The notes under the pieces: generated by a model | The model's database searches: none | Told to the model about the DNA's origin: nothing | What the model saw: the letters and a program-made list of their open reading frames with translations, nothing else | Shown: positions 1-8,765 of the stretch, piece after piece | How the letters are laid out: every line of letters starts with the position of its first letter | Position numbering within the stretch: position 1 is the first letter of the stretch | From: JBCCCJ01 sp039029315 | GTDB taxonomy: Bacteria; Bacteroidota; Bacteroidia; J057 | Length of the DNA: 64,000 nt | Assembly (NCBI GenBank): GCA_039029315.1 | Contig: JBCCGK010000024.1 | Coordinates: forward strand, 1-64,000 | Direction of reading: 5' to 3' | Translations under genes and position numbers: made by a program

Positions 1-80
1 CGACTTTGCTTAACTTCCACATCGTCCACTTTCAAGTGCGATAGGTCCAAAAGTTGTTCATAGAATTCCTGAGCTTCCAT
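1..80 (-). CDS. Partial CDS, N-terminus only (possibly transposase-like)
   Basis: A minus-strand frame opens with ATG at 80-78 and runs off the left edge with no stop, giving about 26 codons that begin MEAQEFYEQLLDLSHLKVDD. The composition looks like real protein, and this kind of start (short helical segment, then a hydrophobic strand) recalls N-termini of some Bacteroidota ISL3-like or ISAon1-like transposases. That resemblance is from memory and is weak. No inverted repeat or target duplication is visible at this edge. It is divergent from nagA. It could equally be an unrelated small protein. Confidence 0.4.
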   Translation of the reverse strand, partial: MEAQEFYEQLLDLSHLKVDDVEVKQS

Positions 81-237
81 AAAGCCAAGGTAACATTCCC
101 GTGGAATTTGTCACAGAACCAAAATTCTTAGCACAGATTCCAAAACAGTCTCTTAGTGTGTCAAATCAACTTGCGATTCGCATTTTTTTATACAGATTGG
201 AAGTAATCCTCATTTTTTCTGTAAATAACATGATCGA

Positions 238-1419
238 ATGAATACACCTCCCCATCAACTAAAGGGGCTGTCCTGTTCCCGCACACATACTGTGACCATC
301 ACGATAGAAGGGGGCAGAATTTCTCATGTGAAGACAGAGGCAACTGCCAAGAAGGAGAATCCGTTATTTGTCTCTCCGGGTTGGATCGATCATCAACTCA
401 ATGGCTGCAATGGCATTTCATTCGTCGAAGAGACCTTGTCTGTCGCTGATATAAAACAATTGACCCAGGCGCTTTGGAAGCAAGGAATCACGACTTTCCT
501 GCCAACCCTGACCACAGAAAGCAAGCGTATTTTTCGCAGAAATATCTCTGTACTGAGCCAAGCAATGGATGATGCAAATATTGGACGCTCCATTCCTGGT
601 ATTCATATAGAAGGTCCTTATATTTCTTCTGTGGAAGGCTTTCGCGGTGCGCATCCCCGGCAATGGATTTGCGAGCCGGATTGGGAAGAAGTTGTTCGTT
701 GGTGGGAATTGTCGGAAGGAAGAATCGCACAGCTGACGATCGCCCCGGAAGTTCCCGGAGCCCTCTCCCTGATAGAAAAATGTGTCGATCTGGGAATTGT
801 GATTGGTCTGGGACATACCAATGCCACTGCCGGGCAAATTCATGATGCGGTGAAGGCAGGTGCGACTGTCTCCACGCATTTGGGAAATGGATGCGCCAAT
901 CTGATTCATCGGCATCACAATCCCCTATGGCCGCAGCTGGCCAATGCTGGGCTGTTTGCCAGTGTGATCGCTGATGGATTCCACCTGACAGCTGAAGAAA
1001 TGCAGGTGTTCTGGCAAGTAAAGGGAACGGCAAAGACCATCCTTGTATCGGATATGACCCGCCTTGCTGGAATGCCTCCAGGGACCTATGAGGATTTTGG
1101 CAGAGAAGTCAGGGTCCGTGAAGATGGGGCAATCATGATGCCATCAGAAAATGTATTGGCTGGAGCTTCCTTGCCACTGTCTCATGGAATGAAGCAGATG
1201 CAAAGGAGCTGCGGAGGGAGTCTGGAGGAGATTGTCGCATGTGTGAGTAGAAATCCGGCCCGTTTGTTTGCTTGGGAGGATCGTGGCGAATTGGTGGAGG
1301 GAAAATGGGCCGACATGGTTCTGTTTGCTGATCAGGAAGAGGGATTTCAGGTAAAAAAAACCATCCTGAGAGGAGAGGTGGTCTATGAGGCGAAATCAGG
1401 TGTCTATGAAGGAGGCTAG
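238..1419 (+). CDS. nagA: N-acetylglucosamine-6-phosphate deacetylase
   Basis: Amidohydrolase-superfamily enzyme expected to remove acetate from GlcNAc-6-phosphate in the cytoplasm, feeding amino sugars into glycolysis or cell-wall recycling. The 393-residue length is normal for NagA. Visible family signatures are the DHQLNG stretch (residues 51-56, the E. coli-type D-x-Q-x-N-G metal-site variant), GIHIEGP with metal-binding Glu125, LGHTNA (His193), THLGNG (His214), and SDMTRLAG with the catalytic Asp272. The start at 238 is the first ATG of the frame and leaves no signal peptide, as expected. It stands alone: no nagB, transporter or kinase lies beside it, and it converges with the next gene with one base between stop codons. 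Confidence 0.92.
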   Translation: MNTPPHQLKGLSCSRTHTVTITIEGGRISHVKTEATAKKENPLFVSPGWIDHQLNGCNGISFVEETLSVADIKQLTQALWKQGITTFLPTLTTESKRIFRRNISVLSQAMDDANIGRSIPGIHIEGPYISSVEGFRGAHPRQWICEPDWEEVVRWWELSEGRIAQLTIAPEVPGALSLIEKCVDLGIVIGLGHTNATAGQIHDAVKAGATVSTHLGNGCANLIHRHHNPLWPQLANAGLFASVIADGFHLTAEEMQVFWQVKGTAKTILVSDMTRLAGMPPGTYEDFGREVRVREDGAIMMPSENVLAGASLPLSHGMKQMQRSCGGSLEEIVACVSRNPARLFAWEDRGELVEGKWADMVLFADQEEGFQVKKTILRGEVVYEAKSGVYEGG

Positions 1420-1420
1420 G

Positions 1421-1960
1421 TCAATCAGGAATCATGCTACGCCAATTTTGCCAATTTATTCTCCGCTTTCCCTGCACGGATCGGTTGTAGGGTTGGGAAT
1501 ACAAGAGATGTTCCCATGTAGGCGTCCTGACGCCTTTGATTGGGAATTTGTCATCGATCAGGAAATCTCCATGCACCAGGGTCTTATCTTTGGTCAAAAT
1601 CATGCGCCTGGTCCATGCCATTCCTAAATGTTCCTCTACCCACTGGTATTTTTCAAGAACACAATGTTCATATTTGGACAAGGGACTGGTACAAATGAAG
1701 AGTTCGTGCCGGGATTGTGCCAGCGCACGGCAAGCTTCCATGGCTCCGGGAATAGGGGGTAGATTCCGAAAGAATCCGGGCGCATAGACAATATCCTGAA
1801 TCAATTGACGGGAATCGGGTGGATATTGCAGATGGGCATAAAATTGGGTCCGATCCTGTAGCTCAATACAGGGTTTTTCGGGATGCTTAGATTTAAACGT
1901 CTGGAGAAGGCCCATTTCAAAATCGGCAAGTACCCCATCCATATCAAGAAGAATGATCAT
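1421..1960 (-). CDS. 5'(3')-deoxyribonucleotidase-like HAD phosphatase
   Basis: A 179-residue HAD-superfamily protein of the NT5C (cytosolic 5'(3')-deoxyribonucleotidase) type, expected to dephosphorylate nucleoside monophosphates. The N-terminus MIILLDMDGVLADF holds the nucleophile motif DxDGVL. FICTSPLSKYEHC is the second HAD motif, with Ser/Thr and the family's C-x-S-P. FLIDDKF near the C-terminus supplies the acidic magnesium ligands. The frame is open further upstream to 2047, but the Met at 1960 places the DxD motif at the usual distance from the start. The hairpin at 1989-2016 sits just upstream, so it is probably transcribed separately from the lipoprotein gene behind it. Confidence 0.85.
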   Translation of the reverse strand: MIILLDMDGVLADFEMGLLQTFKSKHPEKPCIELQDRTQFYAHLQYPPDSRQLIQDIVYAPGFFRNLPPIPGAMEACRALAQSRHELFICTSPLSKYEHCVLEKYQWVEEHLGMAWTRRMILTKDKTLVHGDFLIDDKFPIKGVRTPTWEHLLYSQPYNRSVQGKRRINWQNWRSMIPD

Positions 1961-1988
1961 GTGTTGATTGTTAGAACCACAATATAAC

Positions 1989-2016
1989 AAAAGGAGCCAC
2001 GAAGGTGACTCCTTTT
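1989..2016 (-). terminator. Hairpin terminator, likely bidirectional
   Basis: Inverted repeat AAAAGGAGcCAC / GTGaCTCCTTTT with a GAAG loop. It has A-runs on one side and T-runs on the other, so it can end transcription in either direction. It lies between the lipoprotein gene's stop codon and the nucleotidase start, and so would terminate the lipoprotein transcript. Confidence 0.7.
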
Positions 2017-2091
2017 GAAAAAGACACGGCTTTTTCAGCACACACACATATGATTGTTAGGAATGGTGATGATTTATTTTGTCTCCATTCC

Positions 2092-3141
2092 TTAGTTGGT
2101 TTTGCTCCCGATCTTAACGGCTTTTATCGCCAATAATCCGGGAGAGTCCAACATGATTTTTCCACCATCCAGATCCATTTCATCTTCCCAGCATTCATCC
2201 AGCAAGTCATCCAGCTCATCTTCAGATTGTATGCTTACAATGGTGCCATCTTCCTTGGTTACATCGAATGGATACACCACATCTGGCTCTTGATGGCTGT
2301 CTGGGTTGGCCATATACCACGCATCGATGATAGTATCCAGATCATCCTCATCCTGTGCAGTTTGTTGGGTGCCATCTGGCAAGGCAATGGTAATGGGAAA
2401 GTTGATCTCAAAGCAGATGTCGTAATAGTCCTCGAAACAGTCTTCGTACAACGCCTCTAGTTCGTCATCATTGTTGACAGTAATCACCGTATCCTTTATT
2501 TCCACCTGAATTGGATAGACAAAGGTGGGATCATTGATGCTATCATTGGGGTTTTGGGTATACCAGGTGTCAAACAGCTGTTCCAATTCATCCTCATCGG
2601 CTGCGGATTGCGTACTGCCATCCGGGAATGCGACCGTTACGGGAAAGACGAGTTCCCCACAATCCTCCTCAAACTCCTCGCCTTCACACCATTCTTCATA
2701 TTCCTCATAACATTCCCAAAACAATTCTGCCAACTCATCATCACTGCTCACAGTCTTGGTCGTCCCGTCTTCCAGGGTGATCTGTATAGGGAAAGACAGG
2801 GTCGGAAAATCTGTGTCATTGTTTCCGTTTTGTGATTCCCACGCTGTCAAAATAGAATCCAGTTCATCCTCATTTGTGGCCGTTTGGGTGCCACCATTAT
2901 TGGGCAGGATCACATCTATGGGATAGACAAATTCAAAGCAATCGATCGAATCTATATCTGTACTGTCTCCATCTCCAGAAAGATGATCCTCGATGGATTG
3001 TTGAATTTCGAAAAAACTTCCTGATTGTTCTGATTCTCCTTCCTGATTGGGACCTAGCTTGAAGTCTTCACAAGCAGTGAATAGCAATGCCGAAATAGAG
3101 AGAAGGAAAAATACTTGTCCGATTTTACTGAGCAATTTCAT
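2092..3141 (-). CDS. Acidic repeat lipoprotein, function unknown
   Basis: A 349-residue exported lipoprotein with a signal peptide ending in LLFTAC (lipid Cys24). The mature part contains six related units of roughly 36-46 residues beginning near residues 68, 115, 161, 207, 243 and 288. Each unit has a strand such as FPIQITL or FPVTVAF, a turn with LEDGT or PDGS, then an acidic DEL motif (EDELDSIL, SDDELAEL) and an aromatic/acidic helix. Odd and even units differ, so the array looks like three copies of a two-part repeat. Several units carry paired cysteines. The protein is extremely rich in Asp and Glu, which could mean calcium binding or surface display, but no function can be assigned. Confidence 0.75.
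   Translation of the reverse strand: MKLLSKIGQVFFLLSISALLFTACEDFKLGPNQEGESEQSGSFFEIQQSIEDHLSGDGDSTDIDSIDCFEFVYPIDVILPNNGGTQTATNEDELDSILTAWESQNGNNDTDFPTLSFPIQITLEDGTTKTVSSDDELAELFWECYEEYEEWCEGEEFEEDCGELVFPVTVAFPDGSTQSAADEDELEQLFDTWYTQNPNDSINDPTFVYPIQVEIKDTVITVNNDDELEALYEDCFEDYYDICFEINFPITIALPDGTQQTAQDEDDLDTIIDAWYMANPDSHQEPDVVYPFDVTKEDGTIVSIQSEDELDDLLDECWEDEMDLDGGKIMLDSPGLLAIKAVKIGSKTN
2182..2940 (-). repeat. Six degenerate tandem repeats in the lipoprotein gene
   Basis: Codons about 68-320 of the lipoprotein encode six diverged copies of one unit (strand, Asp-Gly turn, DEL motif, aromatic acidic helix), alternating between two subtypes. The similarity is clear in protein and weaker in DNA, so this is an old duplication series. 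Confidence 0.65.
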
Positions 3142-3285
3142 TTTGAGATTTGTTTGTTATCAGTTGAATTGTTTGGATTTCGTTGTGCACATCCGAAACA
3201 TACATTGACCAGACAAGCCCCAGAATGACTTCCCCTATGTGAAGAGAAATTTTTTTTCGTTTTTTTTCGGATTGATAGAAAAGTC

Positions 3286-5889
3286 CTACAATTTCAGACT
3301 ATAGGAAAGGGAGGGGAGGATAGGCATGATATTCACAGGAGATAGAGATTCTTCCTCTGTGAAAGGCGAATAGGAGAGCCGATGAAAGGCGATATTCCTC
3401 CGGTTGTAGAGATTGTACACCCCCAGCTTGATTCGATGCTGCCCAAAAGAGGTATTGCGCTCGTAGACAAGGCCCACATCCAAATGATGATAGGGAAAGG
3501 ATCGTTCCGAATTTTTGAATCCCGGTTCGAAGATATTGACCCGTTCTTCTCCTTCTACGATAAGAAGGGGATTGGCAGAGGCATAAGTCCAGGAGGTGCT
3601 CATGCTCAGGGTGGAAGAGAATTTGTGGAAAAAAGCTAGATTGATTTGATGTCTGCGATCAAATTGATAGGGATAAGGAAGTCCCAGATTTTCATCCTCA
3701 AACTGCCGATTTGCCTTTCCCAATCCGTAACTCAACCAGCCATGCGTTCGATTTCCTTTTTTTTCAATCACACATTCGAATCCGTAGCCATCCCCTGATC
3801 CTTCATACAAGACTTCCTCCAAATTATCTGCAGCCTCCTGATAGTTAATAAATGGAGGCAATACATGGAGGTGATTCATGCGTTTGTAATACAGATCAAA
3901 AGAGAGTTGCCACTGATCGGCAGGAGAATACTGTATCCCGGCTTCCCATTGCCAGGAACGTTGAGGAGCGACTGAAGCAGAGGAAGGGAGCCAGACATCA
4001 TTGGGGAGATTGAGGTTGGTGTTGGATATTTGGTGGAGATATTGGACCATCCGACTGATCCCAAGTCTGGCAAAAAGTCTGGGTCGAAGACTATGTCGAA
4101 TACTTATCCTTGGTTCGAGGAAGGCATAGGCCTTGTCATCGTTCAAAAAAGCTGAAAAACGACTCCCAACATTGAGGTACCAGCGAGCTTGGGGCTGGTA
4201 TACTTCCTCCAGATACAGGAATGTCTCATATGATCTGTATTCTGGACCATTGATCAGGGATTCAAAATCGTCTATGCTGTCAAATTGATAAGAGAGAAAT
4301 TCTTCCGTTTCATCATCGAGCAGGGTCAGCTTGGGGGTGATGTGATGACGTGTCAGGCCTCCTCCAAATCGAAGATTGTGCCTGGAAGATGGATAATAGT
4401 GCACATCCATTTTTGCGGCCCAATCCTGAATGTCGGATTCATAGCCCTCAAAGAAAAATTCCTTTTCGTCTACAGAATCAGTTGAGAGTTTTCGAAAAAA
4501 CTCTGCATTGTGAAATTGGTATCGGCTGTAGGTGAGTGTAAGATTGGAAAATAACTGGGGGCCAAAGATGTGATTCCACCTTAAAGAAGCAATCCGGTTT
4601 CCCCAATTCAATTCACTTTCCTGGCTTTGAAAAAAATCCTCTATTTTTACAGAATCCCTTTCAAGAAAGAATGAATCTCCTCCCTGATAGAGGCTGAGAT
4701 ACAATCTGTTAGAAGGAGAAAAGGACACATTGATTTTGCTGTTGAGATCATAGAACCCAAAGGTCGAAAAAGGGACTTCCTCGTCTGTAAATACCTTGAC
4801 GACGGAGGGCGCAAGAAATTCATCTATCCAGGTGGTTCTTCCTGTCAACAAGACTGCTCCTTTGCCTCCCAATAGAGGGCCCTCAATCGTGGCTTTGCTG
4901 CCCAATAATCCGATCCCGAGTTCGCCCCCCCATTTTTTTTGATTGCCTTCTCGGGTATGGATGTCCAGGACGCTTGACAGTCTTCCTCCATATCTGGCAG
5001 GAAATCCACCAGTCAGGACCTTGGCGTGGCGAATGGCCGAGGCATTGAAAATCGAAAAAACGCCAATCAAATGGGAAGCATTGTAGACAGGAACTCCATC
5101 CAGCAAGAGTAGATTTTGGCTGTTGTTCCCTCCACGGACGTGTAATCCCCCAATGCCATCAGCCCCACTTTGGATGCCGGGATGCAGGCGGACATGTTGC
5201 ACAAGATCTTCTTCTCCCATCAGGTCAGGGGCGGCCAGCAATTGCCTCTTATTGATACTCCTCATGCCAATCTGATAGTCCTGGTGATGGCTGAAATCCT
5301 CTGAATGTTGATTGATCACCACCTCTTCCATGGACAGGGTTTGTTGCAACTCCCAGTGAATCGATTGATTTTGAGCCAAAGCCAACTGAAGAGAATCTCT
5401 TTGGGTTCCCACATAACTGACTATCACAAGGGCAGGGCCTGCAGGCAATTTCATGCTGTAAAAGCCATATTCATTGCTATGGGTGCCTATGCCGGGAGTA
5501 GGAGAGTAGATAGTTGCACCAGTGATGCGTTCTCCTGATTCTGCATCTGTTACATATCCACTGATCCAGTATTGTTGTTGGGTAGTTTTTTTTCGGTACA
5601 AAACAATACCTCCATTGCGACTTTTTACTGCGATTTCTGTTCCTTCCAGGATCTTTTCGAGTATGCTTCCCAATGACTGATGTTGGAGATCCAGGCTACG
5701 TGTTGTCCCGGAATCGAAAAACCGACTGCTGAAGGCAATCGGAATACCGCTTTGTTGCGCTAGCAACTGTAGACAATCAGGAATGGATTGCTCATGTACC
5801 GAAAAGTCAAGTGTTTGATCTAGAATATCCTGACTCCAGGCTGAATGAACCCAAAGGATCAGGAAGAAAAGACAGACAAAATTTCTCAT
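3286..5889 (-). CDS. FecA-type TonB-dependent outer-membrane receptor
   Basis: Outer-membrane active transporter of 867 residues from the ATG at 5889; the TTG two codons upstream is less likely. Order: signal peptide (about 1-20); STN/secretin-type signalling domain (FSVHEQSIPDCLQLLAQQSG region, about 28-100), the part that contacts FecR; a carboxypeptidase-regulatory-like Ig domain (WISGYVTDAESGERITGATI); a plug (about 190-310, with RGGNNSQNLLLLDGVPV and PARYGGRLSSVLDI); then the beta-barrel to the C-terminus. The start overlaps the FecR stop as ATGA, so sigma, anti-sigma and receptor form one operon. The substrate is unknown: an iron chelate, peptide or oligosaccharide are all possible. There is no SusD partner. 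Confidence 0.9.
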   Translation of the reverse strand: MRNFVCLFFLILWVHSAWSQDILDQTLDFSVHEQSIPDCLQLLAQQSGIPIAFSSRFFDSGTTRSLDLQHQSLGSILEKILEGTEIAVKSRNGGIVLYRKKTTQQQYWISGYVTDAESGERITGATIYSPTPGIGTHSNEYGFYSMKLPAGPALVIVSYVGTQRDSLQLALAQNQSIHWELQQTLSMEEVVINQHSEDFSHHQDYQIGMRSINKRQLLAAPDLMGEEDLVQHVRLHPGIQSGADGIGGLHVRGGNNSQNLLLLDGVPVYNASHLIGVFSIFNASAIRHAKVLTGGFPARYGGRLSSVLDIHTREGNQKKWGGELGIGLLGSKATIEGPLLGGKGAVLLTGRTTWIDEFLAPSVVKVFTDEEVPFSTFGFYDLNSKINVSFSPSNRLYLSLYQGGDSFFLERDSVKIEDFFQSQESELNWGNRIASLRWNHIFGPQLFSNLTLTYSRYQFHNAEFFRKLSTDSVDEKEFFFEGYESDIQDWAAKMDVHYYPSSRHNLRFGGGLTRHHITPKLTLLDDETEEFLSYQFDSIDDFESLINGPEYRSYETFLYLEEVYQPQARWYLNVGSRFSAFLNDDKAYAFLEPRISIRHSLRPRLFARLGISRMVQYLHQISNTNLNLPNDVWLPSSASVAPQRSWQWEAGIQYSPADQWQLSFDLYYKRMNHLHVLPPFINYQEAADNLEEVLYEGSGDGYGFECVIEKKGNRTHGWLSYGLGKANRQFEDENLGLPYPYQFDRRHQINLAFFHKFSSTLSMSTSWTYASANPLLIVEGEERVNIFEPGFKNSERSFPYHHLDVGLVYERNTSFGQHRIKLGVYNLYNRRNIAFHRLSYSPFTEEESLSPVNIMPILPSLSYSLKL

Positions 5890-6899
5890 TGACAACTTCC
5901 TCCATTCAATGAATAGTGATTGCTTCCCTCTTCTCTCAATTCCATTGCAAACACATCAGCAATATTTTCCAGAAAAGTCCTGGGATCCTTGATATGTTGC
6001 TGGACAGTAAGCGGACAATCTTGCATGCCAGCTGCCTCAATACGAACGATCAAGCCAAAGTTGGTCTGCAAGCTCTGTACGACTTCTCCAAGCGGTGTGT
6101 CCTGAAAGACGAATTCATTCGTATGCCAGGCAATGGCATTGGGAGAAGCCTCGGGCACAAAGGTAGCTGTTTTGTTCGTTTTGTGAATGGCAAGTCGCTG
6201 CTGCTGTGTCAGGACTTGTGTATGATCGGACAACAGGCTATGAACGGCAACCTTTCCTTCGACAACCTGAACGCTCAACAGAGAATCTCCTTCCTGATCC
6301 CTGACTTCGAATTTGGTCCCTAGCACTCGAACCTCGGCAGAAGCAGTTTGGACAACAAAAGCCTGATTGGGCAGATGTGCAATATCGAAATAGCCACGCC
6401 CTTTGAGTTCTACAAGCCGATCTGAGGCATCAAAGCTGGAAGGGAATCGTAGGCTGCTATGTGAACTGAGCCACACTTTGCTGCCATCAGGAAGCTCGAC
6501 CAATTCGTTGGCTTCAGCAAAGGAATGAATCTCCTGCCATTGAGTAGGAGATGTGGGAGAGAGCAGGCTTCGGATAGCCAGGGCGATGCCTGCCACAATC
6601 AGAATAGATGCGGCAATTTTGGACCAAAGTGGAAGGCGCTGGAATCGTCTGATTTTGCCTTTCTCTTGCTCAAATTGCTCGATTTTTGCTTCCAATAGAC
6701 CAAATTCAGCGTCCAGATCCAACTGGATTCCTGGATCTGGATAGTGTCCACCTAGCTCCCATGCGTTACGAACATCTTCTGCGAATCGCTGATTTGCTTC
6801 CGAGGCCTGTAGCCAGATATCCAGTTGGCCCTTCTCTTCCTGTGTGAGACTTCCCGCCAGTTGCTTTTGAAGAAGCGATATGTAGAGGTTTTCTTTCAT
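5886..6899 (-). CDS. FecR-family anti-sigma factor
   Basis: A 337-residue inner-membrane regulator that holds the neighbouring ECF sigma factor and relays receptor occupancy. The N-terminal 85 residues form the helical cytoplasmic part. One membrane helix spans about 92-111 (IAASILIVAGIALAI). The periplasmic FecR domain follows (VELPDGSKVWLSSHSSLRF; GRGYFDIAHLPNQAFVVQTA; VRVLGTKFEV). The C-terminus is the DUF4974 secretin-like domain (FQDTPLGEVVQSLQTNFGL). It lies 39 bases after the sigma gene and overlaps the receptor start by four bases. Confidence 0.92.
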   Translation of the reverse strand: MKENLYISLLQKQLAGSLTQEEKGQLDIWLQASEANQRFAEDVRNAWELGGHYPDPGIQLDLDAEFGLLEAKIEQFEQEKGKIRRFQRLPLWSKIAASILIVAGIALAIRSLLSPTSPTQWQEIHSFAEANELVELPDGSKVWLSSHSSLRFPSSFDASDRLVELKGRGYFDIAHLPNQAFVVQTASAEVRVLGTKFEVRDQEGDSLLSVQVVEGKVAVHSLLSDHTQVLTQQQRLAIHKTNKTATFVPEASPNAIAWHTNEFVFQDTPLGEVVQSLQTNFGLIVRIEAAGMQDCPLTVQQHIKDPRTFLENIADVFAMELREEGSNHYSLNGGSCQ

Positions 6900-6938
6900 A
6901 GGCTTTCTTTGATGTTGTCATAGGATTGTTTTTTCTTC

Positions 6939-7544
6939 CTAGACAAGCGAAACGATCCAATCCCCTATGACCAATAGAAAAAATCCGCTTCCTAGCAGAT
7001 CATTGGTGGTATAAGGATGGATGGCCTTCTTCAAGGTCTTGAGGGCTTTGGTCATTTGATTTTCAACAGTTTTGGGCGAAATGTTCATTTGTGCTGATAT
7101 CTCTTTATGGGAAAGCCCCTCCACGCGACACAACAAGAAGATCATGCGGCATCGCTGTGGCAGCTGATCGATCGCTTGTTGAATGATGCGCTGGAGATCT
7201 CCTGCCTCCAACTGTTGTAGGACCGTCTCTCCCTCAAGCGGCGCATCCAGGATCGGACCAGTATCCGTGTGCTGGTACTTTTGGGCTTTGAGGTGGTTGA
7301 GCATCCGATTGACAGCAGCACGCCTCAAATACGCTTTCAGAGAGGAGGTGATCTGAAGCTTCTCTCTGTTTTTCCAAATGGTGAAAAAAACTTCCTGGGA
7401 CACATCTCTGGCCAATTCCATATCTCCAGAGAGTTTGAGAACGGTTGAGATCAGATAGGGATAATATTGATCGAACAGCTGCCGAAACGCTTGCTTGTCG
7501 CCTTGATTCAAGCGGAAGGTGAGCTGTTGATCCGTTTGTTGCAT
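6939..7544 (-). CDS. ECF RNA polymerase sigma factor
   Basis: A 201-residue group-4 sigma factor of the Bacteroidota FecI-like type. Region 2 spans about 22-90 (FRQLFDQYYPYLISTVLKL, DVSQEVFFTIWKNRE). Region 4 spans about 125-175 (LPQRCRMIFLLCRVEGLSHKEI, ISPKTVENQMTKALKTLKK). The last 20 residues are hydrophobic (LLGSGFFLLVIGDWIVSLV), a tail common in this family. It leads the sigma-FecR-receptor operon and is expected to transcribe it when the receptor is engaged. Confidence 0.92.
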   Translation of the reverse strand: MQQTDQQLTFRLNQGDKQAFRQLFDQYYPYLISTVLKLSGDMELARDVSQEVFFTIWKNREKLQITSSLKAYLRRAAVNRMLNHLKAQKYQHTDTGPILDAPLEGETVLQQLEAGDLQRIIQQAIDQLPQRCRMIFLLCRVEGLSHKEISAQMNISPKTVENQMTKALKTLKKAIHPYTTNDLLGSGFFLLVIGDWIVSLV

Positions 7545-7566
7545 GTAATTGTGGTAAGAGAGCTGC

Positions 7567-7574
7567 TAAAGATA
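7567..7574 (-). promoter_or_regulatory. Possible -7 element for the sigma operon
   Basis: Minus-strand TATCTTTA, one base from the Bacteroidota consensus TAnnTTTG, about 23 bases upstream of the sigma-factor ATG. A TTG occurs about 23 bases further upstream. The match is inexact. Confidence 0.3.
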
Positions 7575-7625
7575 CGGACTTTCTGTCGATGCCTTGACAA
7601 CAGATCACGCCAGTATCTATCGAAT

Positions 7626-8135
7626 CTATCGAACAAATTGATAATGGAGTTGTACCAGACCAGTATCGTAGGTATGAGTTTTGATCAGACTCAGTGGAAG
7701 TCGATGCGCAATGTCCTGAAAGAGGGGCTTGCCTGCTCCCAACAAAATCGGGTGAACGGACAACATCAATTCGTCGATGAGGTTCATCTGAATAAAGCTG
7801 CTGACCAAACTTGCTCCGCCAAATAACCAGATGTTATGCTCAGAGGCGATTTTGATCCGTTGCACTTCCTCTTCTATATTGTCTCGAATGATGCGTATAC
7901 CCTCAACTTCCTTCATTTTTCGGGAGAATACCACTTTGTTCTTGTCAGAAAAAGCATCTGGAGCTACTTTGTTCAGCTCCTCAAAACTCTTTCTTCCCAT
8001 AAAAATATGCTCCGTCGTAGCCAGAAATTCAGTCATCCCATAGTCCTGATCGTTAAAGCACCAATCATATTCCCCCTTGGGACCTTCAATAAAGGAATCC
8101 AGACTGACAGCGAGATTAAGAATAATTTTGGACAT
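7626..8135 (-). CDS. Dihydrofolate reductase / RibD C-terminal family protein
   Basis: A 169-residue NADPH-dependent reductase-fold protein of the RibD_C/DHFR-like family common in Bacteroidota. Motifs: LAVSLDSFIEGP at the N-terminus, IFMGRKSFEEL (cofactor-loop Gly-Arg-Lys), NKVVFSRKM, WLFGGASLVSSFI (the GG nucleotide-binding motif), and LSVHPILLGAGKPLF near the C-terminus. It lies immediately upstream of the sigma operon on the same strand, but 81 bases separate them. The substrate is not known; family members are usually annotated only by fold. Confidence 0.85.
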   Translation of the reverse strand: MSKIILNLAVSLDSFIEGPKGEYDWCFNDQDYGMTEFLATTEHIFMGRKSFEELNKVAPDAFSDKNKVVFSRKMKEVEGIRIIRDNIEEEVQRIKIASEHNIWLFGGASLVSSFIQMNLIDELMLSVHPILLGAGKPLFQDIAHRLPLSLIKTHTYDTGLVQLHYQFVR

Positions 8136-8449
8136 AGAGTCAATTGTTCATGTTCGTCCAAATTTGGGCTTCTTTCCTCTTTTGCACAAATCCGAATCAA
8201 GATATCATGCTCTTTTCCCTGGCAAGTCCCTCAATTGTCGGACCAATTCTGATTCAAGCATTTGCCTGCGGCAGGGTTCTCCTGAATAAGAAGACTCGCT
8301 TTCTTGATAGGGAAATCCACCATCAGGTGATAGGAAATATTCGAACAAAAGAAGGACGTCGTCCAGGAATGACCCCTTCCAACTGATACTCACCTGCTGT
8401 GGACGCTCGAGAAAACTTGCTACACAAGAGATTATCTCCTGAATCGAAT
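8136..8449 (-). other. Gap with a stop-free frame, possible gene remnant
   Basis: No confident gene fills this 314-base gap. One minus-strand frame stays open from about 8489 down to a stop at 8205. It has protein-like composition (EIISCVASFLERPQQV, then SFLDDVLLLFEYFLSP) but no ATG; the only credible start is GTG at 8393, which would give 62 residues. It overlaps the end of the next gene in another frame. It could be a decayed gene or chance. Confidence 0.25.
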
Positions 8450-8740
8450 TCAGCCTATTTCTTCGAAATGCTCTACAATTGGGAATGGCTCATAATAATG
8501 ATGCAGCAAGCGTTTCCACTCCTGATATTGGGGAGACTGTCTGAATCCAATGGTATGATCTTCCAGGGTGGTCCACTCCACAAGCAGAAGGTATTTGTTG
8601 GACTGCTCCATGCATCGACGGAGGCTATGTGTGAGATAGCCCGGAATCGCACTGATGTATTGCCCTGCTTGCTCAAAGTCTTGTTCAAAAGCCTGTTCCT
8701 GACCTTGTTTGACTTCTAGAAGGGCTGCTTCAAGAATCAT
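8450..8740 (-). CDS. Antibiotic biosynthesis monooxygenase (ABM) family protein
   Basis: A 96-residue dimeric alpha-beta-barrel (ferredoxin-like) protein. The pattern fits the ABM family: MILEAALLEVKQGQEQAFE (strand and helix), IPGYLTHSLRRCMEQSNKY, LLLVEWTTLEDHTIGFR and a C-terminal YYEPFPIVEHFEEI. In the wider family such proteins act as cofactor-free monooxygenases or simply as small binding proteins. It stands alone, so no substrate is implied. Confidence 0.85.
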   Translation of the reverse strand: MILEAALLEVKQGQEQAFEQDFEQAGQYISAIPGYLTHSLRRCMEQSNKYLLLVEWTTLEDHTIGFRQSPQYQEWKRLLHHYYEPFPIVEHFEEIG

Positions 8741-8765
8741 AAAAGAGGAGGGAGTTTAGTGGTGA

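Noticed and set aside
1421..2047. Longer version of the nucleotidase starting at 2047
   Set aside because: The extra 29 residues are not typical of the family and lie across the terminator hairpin; the ATG at 1960 fits the HAD motif position.
8205..8393. Minus-strand frame of 62 codons starting with GTG
   Set aside because: No ATG, overlaps the end of the ABM gene if extended, and no recognisable domain; kept only as a possible remnant in the gap entry.
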